This document shows positions 1 through 6,800 of a stretch of 8,966 nucleotides of DNA, in pieces (the stretch's first letter is position 1; each line of letters starts with the position of its first letter). The position numbers were made by a program, and so were the translations under genes. The stretch lies in assembly GCA_964475955.1 (NCBI GenBank), contig CAYYZY010000271.1, forward strand, positions 1 to 8,966, given 5' to 3'. The stretch comes from DATKZH01 sp964475955 (GTDB lineage: Bacteria; Planctomycetota; Planctomycetia; Pirellulales; Thermoguttaceae). The notes beneath the pieces were generated by a model. The model was not told where the DNA came from. It worked only from the letters and a program-made list of their open reading frames with translations, and did not search any database.

Positions 1-4
1 ATCG

Positions 5-79
5 CGTACCCCCAGTGTCGGTCCTGTCACTGATGGCCTCCGGAGCCGAAGGTTACAGGTTCGAATCCTGCCGGGGATA
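5..79 (+). tRNA. tRNA-Arg(CCG)-like sequence, partial or degenerate
   Basis: The 3' half is convincing: anticodon loop CTCCGGA (38-44, anticodon CCG after the conserved U), variable AGGTT (50-54), T-stem/loop with GGTTCGAATCC (58-68, four pairs plus one A/C mismatch), then CGGGGAT and discriminator A79. A possible D-arm is AGTG (14-17) with CACT (28-31). However, the 5' acceptor partner ATCCCCG is absent, and the anticodon stem has only three Watson-Crick pairs plus one G-T. No CCA is encoded. It could be a tRNA pseudogene or the 3' tRNA portion left as an attachment-site duplicate; a functional gene is less likely. Confidence 0.42.
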
Positions 80-156
80 CTTGACGCAAGTCTCGCCGAA
101 TCCTTAGCTTAGGATACCTGTCTCTTTCGGGCGGTGCGGCCTGAAACCTCTGCGGA

Positions 157-176
157 AAGTGGTAGTTCTACCACTT
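157..176. repeat. Perfect inverted repeat upstream of the integrase remnant
   Basis: AAGTGGTAG (157-165) and CTACCACTT (168-176) are exact complements around a TT spacer. The repeat lies 25 bp before the integrase start and 77 bp after the tRNA-like end. It could be a recombinase or regulator binding site, or a hairpin in the integrase leader. It has no T-tract on the plus strand. Confidence 0.6.
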
Positions 177-201
177 CTCTGCCTGAGTGAAGGAGCCGCA
201 G

Positions 202-387
202 ATGCCCCGAAGGCGAAATCGCGTTCCCGCCTATCGTCTCCACAAGCCTTCCGGCCAAGCCCGCGTCATCATTGACGGCGAGCACATTTACCTCGGCCGC
301 TATGGTTCTCCCGAAAGCCGAGAGAAGTATCGAGGCTGATAGCGGAGTTCTGGTACCGGGTCGCTCAAACCCTGACCCCCCAGCGCG
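202..387 (+). pseudogene. Truncated, frameshifted N-terminus of a site-specific integrase (tyrosine recombinase type)
   Basis: ATG 202 follows GGAG (192-195) at 6-nt spacing and opens a 45-codon frame ending in TGA 337-339. The peptide begins MPRRRNRVPAYRLHKPSGQ and continues through IDGEHIYLGRYGSPESREKYR. This matches, from memory, the N-terminal segment of planctomycete site-specific integrases, which are usually several hundred residues. After codon 44 the match resumes one frame over as LIAEFWYRVAQTLTPQ, so about one base has been lost near 334-336. Sequence then switches to the RHS fragment near 388, and the core-binding and catalytic domains are absent. It is therefore not a functional recombinase. 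The adjacent tRNA-like sequence fits an old tRNA-targeted integration. Confidence 0.72.
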
Positions 388-628
388 ACCCCATCCCCCA
401 GGGTGGTTGCGCGATCCTGGGTCTGGCGGCCGAGCGCATCGTAATCGAACGCGTGGACGGTGCCCTGCTGGTCGGTGACGGGTCTTCTCCTGCTGGCGGT
501 TGTAGCAGAACGTGATCCGGTCGTCGTCGTCGATCGTGCCGATCAGCGTGTAGAGCAGGTCGGGCTCGGGGAGGTCGACTTCGGCGAAGCTCCTGGCGCA
601 GGGGATGGACGTAAGGCTGGGCAGAATA

Positions 629-668
629 CCCTCACCCCGGCCCTCTCCCGCGAGCGGGAGAGGGGGAG
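629..668. repeat. Palindromic repeat, copy 1
   Basis: The unit opens with CCCTCACCCCGG and contains a perfect 10-bp stem: CCCTCTCCCG (641-650), CGAG loop (651-654), CGGGAGAGGG (655-664). It encodes LPLAGEGRGEG on the minus strand. This is a widespread bacterial REP-like family often seen between genes. Here it sits inside the RHS remnant. Confidence 0.8.
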
Positions 669-673
669 TGCCG

Positions 674-713
674 CCCTCACGCCGGCCCTCTCCCGTGAGC
701 GGGAGAAGGAGAG
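674..713. repeat. Palindromic repeat, copy 2
   Basis: This is the same unit as copy 1, displaced by exactly 45 bp and in the same orientation. The stem is 686-695 with 700-709 and has one mismatch (688/707). The loop is TGAG. Minus-strand reading is LPLTGEGRREG. Confidence 0.8.
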
Positions 714-835
714 TGCTGCTGGTGATCTCCGAGTCGCTGAGCGTGGTGCCGTAGACGTACTGGGTGGTCTGGTTGCCCGTGTTGGAGTTATGGGCCCTGA
801 TCGAGACGCGTTGCCGTCGGCGTGGTCGCGCTGCT

Positions 836-858
836 CTGCGTTCTGCCGCCAGAAGCAG
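836..858 (-). terminator. Hairpin just downstream of the synthase stop, possible weak terminator
   Basis: CTGC/GCAG (836-839 with 855-858) and TTCTG/CAGAA (841-845 with 850-854) form a 9-bp stem with one bulged base and a CCGC loop. It begins about 17 nt beyond the synthase stop codon. No T-run follows on the minus strand, so it does not meet the intrinsic terminator pattern. Confidence 0.25.
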
Positions 859-875
859 ATCGGCGCGGTCGAGCT

Positions 876-3800
876 TCAGACCTCGCTCTTGTGGCAGAGT
901 TGGTCGAGCAGCTCGGCGGGGAGCGGCGCTTCGGCGGGGCGGCCGTCGGCGTCGCGGGTGACCCAGACGGCTTCCTGCTCCGAGAAGGCGAGTTTCTCGC
1001 GGGAGCCGTCGGGGTTGATGCGGCTGTAGTCGAACTCGAGCCTGACGCCGTTCTCGTGCACCGCCCTCAGGCCCATGCTCACGTGGATGCGATCGAAGGG
1101 CATGGCCTCGCGGATGTGGTGCACGCGGCAGCGGCGGACCATCAGTTCGCCGCGGGGGGCTCCCGCGGAGTACAGTTCCGGCGCCACGTCGAAGAGGAAC
1201 AGGTCGCGGAGGCGGCCTTGCCACTTCGTGTAGTTGTCGAAGTAGATGTTGCCGACCAGGTTGGCGTCTTCGAGGCTGGTCTGGAACGTCGTCTCGCGGA
1301 GGATCCGGCCGGCGCGGGGGCCGTGCGAGGTGCGGTATAACTCGTCGCCGAGCGGCAGCGCGGCCTCGTCGTCGGCCGAGGCGGCTTCGGGGCGATTGCC
1401 ACGAGGGGCGACCGCACGCATGTACTCCTGCACGTACTCGGGCAGGGGAGCGACGGCCACCTGCCCGTGGCCCAGCACGCGGACCCAGGTGATCTGCATC
1501 TGGCCGGTGGCGATCGGGCGGCGGGTTCCGTCGGGCGCGACGCGGTGCCACTCGAAGTGGAGCTCGATGGTCGACTGGTCGCGGCCGCCGAGGCCTTCCA
1601 TCCAGGCGTGGGCTTCGACCACGCCGCTGCCGGTCACGTCGCCGAGCACGCGGACGTCGCCGTTGTTGGTGACCATGCCCCATTGGCCGCCGGCCATGTC
1701 CTGGGCGAGGCGGTCGAGGATGGGGGAGATGGCCATCTCGCGGATCTTGCCCATCCAGGCGAAGTAGTTGGAGAAGTAGAGCCCGCCGCCGGGTGTGCGG
1801 TTGTCGCGGAAGCTGAGCGGCCAGCGGACGATCAGCACGGGCTCGCCGCGGGGCCCTTCGGTCATTTCCATGCGGTACTGGCCCGAATCGAAGCCCAGGC
1901 TTGCCAGCAGGGCCGGGTCGTTGCGGGGGTGCGTGGCGGGGGAAGCTGCGAGGGCCGGCTCGTCCTGCGCCCGCGACTCGGCTGCCTCGACTCGGTTTTC
2001 CGCTTCGGCCCGGGCCTCGGCCTCAAGCTCCTCGTCTTCGGCGGTCCGGACGACCACGGCGACGATCTTCTCCGGGCCGAACGTGAGCTTGACCGGGAAG
2101 GTGAGCACGGCGACGCGGGCGTTTTCGGTGCGGGCCTCGAACACCACGCCTTGGCCCGACCGGCCGCGGAGCCGCAGCTCGATCCGGCGGTCGCCGGTGG
2201 CCTTCAAGGCCGCTTCCTGGGCGCACCAGAGTCGGGTGCCGGCGCGGTCGAGGGAGTCGCCGTCGACCAGCTCGTCGAGCAACGGGGTTCGGGCGTTGCT
2301 CAGCAGGGCGACCCAGTCGTCGCGATTGCGGCGCTGGACGGGGTGGACGTCGCACCCCTGCGGGCCACGGCCGCCGACGCAGAGCAGCGTGTAGTCGTCG
2401 TGCGAGAGCGACACCTCGGGGTGCTCGTCGGCCGTCCCCTCGACCACCGGCTTGCCCGTGCCGAGCCAGCGGACCCGCAGGCTTCGCTCCTGCGGGGTCC
2501 TCTCGCCGATCACGGCCTCGGCCACCCTGGCCATGATGGGCATTTCGCGCCCGTGGCGCTCGTGCCGGGGCAGATCGTGCAGGCCGGGCATGTGGACCAG
2601 GCACCGCTCGGGGGCCTCGACGTCGAGGGCGGCGGTCAGCGCTTCGAGGTTCTCGCGGAGGATTTGCTCGTCGCGCCCGGTCGGGTCGGCGATCTGTTCG
2701 GCGGTGGGGTTCTCGGGGCGGCGCTCGACGATACCCAGCGTGTACCCTTCGAGCCGTTCGACGACGCGTCCGTCGGCGTCGACCGCGAAGACGGAGAAGG
2801 TCCGCTCGCCGTCGGCCTCGCCCTGGTAGACGGCCACGGCCGTGAGCTTTTCGACCGCACGATCCCGCAGGCTGCGGCGGCGGAGCGAGTCGATCCGCAC
2901 GGGCAGGGCGATCTCCTGCGGCGACATCAACTGCACCGACTGGAGCAGCGAGTCGCGGTAGCAGGCGTCGCCCAGCAGACCGAAGTCCTCGGGGTCGTCG
3001 CCGGGCGCGATCTTCGAGGCGAACACGCACCGGGTGGAAGCCAGCGAGTACACTTCCGCGAGCCGCTGGAAGCTGGGGCCCTGGAACAACAGGTCGCCGT
3101 AGAGGTCGCGCCGGGGATCGATGGGCAGGGGCTCGTCGGGGAGCCGCACTTCTTCGAACTCGTCGGCCGGGTCGCGCTGGAGGACGAACTCGGCCGAGAA
3201 GTGGTCGCGGGTGAAGTCGCTCATGGCCGTCGAGATGCCGGCCTTCACACGCACGGGGGCGTCGTCGGCCGAACGCTCGAGCACCTCGGCCCGAATCCGG
3301 ACGTCCTGCCCCGCTTCGGCGTCGACCACGATGGGCCGGTCGAGGCAGATGTTCTCGATGCGGACGTTCTCGAAGTCGCTCCAGGCCGTCACGTAGCCGA
3401 CCGCCTGGGCCATCGCTTCGAGGCCGAACACGGTGGGGAACAGGTGCGATCCCTTCCAGACGTGATCCTTCAGGTACGGGTCGCGCTCGACATCGAGGTG
3501 CATGCGGGAGACGACCTCCACGCCGGGGCAGATGTGGTCGATCTCTTCCAGGAACCGGTTGGCTCGCGGCATTTCGGGCAGGTCGGCGAACCGGAGCGTG
3601 CTCTCCAGCCCGGAGACGCGGTCGATTCGTGCGGCGATCACGACCTGGGTGCGGCCCGGATCGCCCTCGAAGAGCCCGACGAACCGGCGCACGCCTTCGT
3701 CGGCGGGGATGGCGGCCACGCCGCGGCTGGCCAGGTAGTCGGTGCTTCCCATGCGGAAGCCCATGCCGACCTCGTCCCACACGCTGTAGGCCAGGGCGAC

Positions 3801-6800
3801 CACGGCGGTCTGGGGGTGTTCGTCCTGGAACCGGGCCATCAGTCGGGTCATGGTCTCGTTGGAGAAGCCGTACCAGCCGTTCCGCCACATGCCGGAGACG
3901 CCGATGATCGACGACAGCCCCACGAACAGCTTGGGCGGCCGATCGGCCAGGGCCCGGCAGAGGTTGACGGTCCCGAGCACCTTGGGGGCCACTTCGCGGA
4001 AGGCCTCGTCGCGGCTGACGTCGCCCACCAGCCGCGGCTTGTTCACGGCCGCCCCGTGCACCACGCCGGTGATCGGGCCCATCTCGGCCTCGACCTCGTC
4101 GACGAGCCGCGCCACCGCGTCGGCGTCGGCCACGTCGCACTGGAAGTACTGGGCGGTGAGGCCCTTTCCGGCGAATCGGGCGAGCGTTTGGGCGATCGCA
4201 TTGGGCTTGCCGTTTTCGTCGTCGCAGCCAAGCGGCGAGCTGCCGACCAGGGCCATCCGGGCGCCGGTCCGCTCGGCCACGGCCAGCACGCACTCGGCCG
4301 TGATGCCCTTGGCCCCGCCGGTGACGAGGATCACGTCGTCGGCCGACCACTCGATCTCCCGCTTCGGGTAGGCGGGCGCCTCGGAGAGCCGGAGCCGGGG
4401 AATGCGGCGGGTCAGCTCGGCATCGTAGCCGACGGCCTCGAACGACTCGCTCGTGGCCAGCTCCACGGCGAGCTTCTCGGCCACGGCGGCCGCGGCGGCC
4501 TCGGGGGCGAAGTCGACGACGCGGACCTTCAGATCGTCGCGTTCCAGGGCGAGGCTCGCGCCCACGGCCTTGGCACACATCCGGTCCACGTCGGCCTCGG
4601 GGTGGCTCTCGCCGAAGTCGCCGCCGCCGAACTGCACGTAGGCGACCGTCGCCGATCGGCTCCGCTCTCGGGCGCGGGGGACGGCGGCCGTCGAGCGGAG
4701 CCGATGAATCATGCGCTTCAGGCGATCGGCGGCCGAGTCGTCGGCTCGCTTCTCGCGGGGCAGGATCGCGATCAGGGCGTTGTAGTTGCCTTCCACCGGG
4801 CCCTCGCCAGGCACGTTGTCGAACGCGCGGCAGACCACCCGGGCGCCGTCGCCGGCCAGACGATCCCGCACGGCCTCGGCCACGTCGATCTCTTCCACCT
4901 CGCTGAGGACGAGCACCTTCCGGCCGGTCCACGAAGTGGGGGCCGCCGGGTCGGCCGCCTGGGGGGCTTCCTCGACGCAGTCGACCACGAAGTTGCGGAC
5001 CCAGGTGGGGAGCTGCTTCGACGTCTTGTGAGCCGGGGCTGCCTGGCTGGTCTCGGCGGGCCGGGCCAACGCGGCCAGGTGATCGGAAACCTCGTCGAGC
5101 GTGGCATTGGCGACCTGGCTCGGGTCGAGCTCGCCGGCAATCCCCAGCCGCTTGGCGACCGAGGCGATCAGCTCCGCCGCCTTGATGGAGTCGAGGTTGA
5201 GGTCGTCGATCAGGCGCATGTCCATCGACATGCTCTCGGGCGGGAATCCGGTGAGCCCTTCGATGGCCTCCAAGAGCATCTGGGGAATCGAGGCGTCGGC
5301 CTCTTCGGCCTCGCCGGTGGATGGGGCGGCCGCACGGGTCTTCGCCGCGGCCGGCTCTGCGGTGGCCGGCTCCGTGGCGACCGGGGCGATCGACATGTCG
5401 GCCACGGCGCCGAGCTCTTGCCCGGCCGTCGCCAGGTCGGCCCGAACCACGGCCGCCAGGAACTGGCCGCGTCGGGCGACGTAGTCGTCGAGCACCTCGG
5501 GCGCGACGCCGGCCTGCCGGGCGATCATCGCCTCCAGGGCGCCGCCGGTCGCGCTGCGGCGGGGCAACTCGACGCCGTCGGCCTTGAACGGCCGCTCGCA
5601 GGGGTTCTCGATGAACCGGCGCTCGTTGGCCGGCACGAACTCGCGCACCAGGCGCCGCTCGTACAGTCCCGCCAGGCGAATCGTTGCCCCGCGGGCGAAC
5701 AGGCAGCCCACCAGCGTGTTCAGGTCGCGGTCGCAGCCGGGCTTCGACTCGACCGGCAGGCACAGCGGGCCGTCGGCCCCGCAGATCGAGCTGACCAGCC
5801 CGGAGAGGACGCGGCCCGGTCCGACCTCGACGAACACGTCGCACTCGCTGCACATGGCCGCGATCATCGCGATGAAGTGGACCTGCGAGACGACCTGGTC
5901 GGCGAAGTGGGCGTTCAGGTCGAGCCCTTCGGCAACCGGGGAGCCGTCGATCGAGGTGAAAAGCCGCGTCCGGGTCGTTTCGAGGAAGCCGGGCAGCGAG
6001 GCTTCGCGACGCACGCGCTCGGCGGCACCGGCCACGTGCCCGCTGTGGAAGGCGTTCGACACGGGCAGCACCTTCGCCCGCATCCCCTCTGCCTTGGCCC
6101 GCTCGACGATCGCCTCCACCGCGTCCGGATCGCCGGAGATGACCGTCTGGGAGAAGCTGTTGAGGTTGGCCACGACCACGTCGCCGCCGTGTTCGCGGAC
6201 CATCTGGTCGGCGACCTCGGGCAGGCACGCCAGCGAGGCCATGGCACCGGGCGCGTCGGCCCCGTCGGCCATGGCCCGGCCGCGAATGGCGGCCAGGCGG
6301 ATCAGGGTTTCCGCGTCGAACGCGCCGGCGGCGTAGAACGCCGACAGCTCGCCGAGGCTGTGACCGCCGACCACGGCCGGCTCGACCTCGAGTCGCTTCA
6401 GGTGCTCCAACCACAGGAGCGACGCCAGGCAGATCGCCGGCTGGGCCACTTCGGTTCGCTTGAGCAGTTCGTTCCACTCGTCGACCTGGTCGGCGTCGAC
6501 CGCCCCGTCCACCGGCCGGTACATCAGCTCCTTGATCCCTTCCAGGCCGAAGTCCCCGAGCCACTCGGCCGCGTCGTCGACCAGTTCCCGGGCCCACTCG
6601 AATCGCTCGACGAGCGTTCGGGCCACGTTGAGCATCTGCGAGCCCTGCCCGGGGAATAGGAAGGCCGCCTGGGCCCGGTCGACCTGGTTGCCGATCCAGA
6701 TCGACCGATCGGGCGTGCTGGTGACCTGGCCGTTTTGCGGGGGACGCTCGCGGAGCATTTTGCCGAGCGCGTCGCACTTATCGAGCAGCTCGGTCGGCGT

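Larger units (their letters stand above)
388..800 (-). pseudogene. RHS/YD-repeat protein fragment, frameshifted
   Basis: Read on the minus strand, the segment gives AHNSNTGNQTTQYVYGTTLSDSEI, then after the inserted palindromes DDDDRITFCYNRQQEKT. Beyond a frameshift near 480 it continues VTDQQGTVHAF and DYDALGRQTQDR. The YDxxGR signature and the surrounding text are those of RHS/YD-repeat proteins, large surface or toxin-associated proteins common in planctomycetes. Both ends are missing: homology stops near 800 on the synthase side and at GDGV near 388, where integrase sequence begins. The shift fits loss of two bases (or gain of one) between EKT and VTD. This is a decayed fragment with no start signal. 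Family assignment is from recalled motifs. Confidence 0.72.

Noticed and set aside
109..1683. Long minus-strand frame running from the synthase 3' end through the RHS remnant
   Set aside because: It is a chance fusion of a synthase shadow frame with the RHS fragment. Only the part at about 480-800 has recognisable protein text.
1467..6659. Very long plus-strand open frame (about 1730 codons) antisense to the synthase
   Set aside because: It mirrors the synthase in high-G+C DNA where stop codons are rare. Its peptide is His/Gly/Arg/Val-rich with no recognisable domain, while the minus frame has every catalytic motif.
2023..6777. Second long minus-strand frame overlapping the synthase
   Set aside because: The translation is an Arg/Pro/Gly-rich shadow of the synthase in another frame, with no family motifs.
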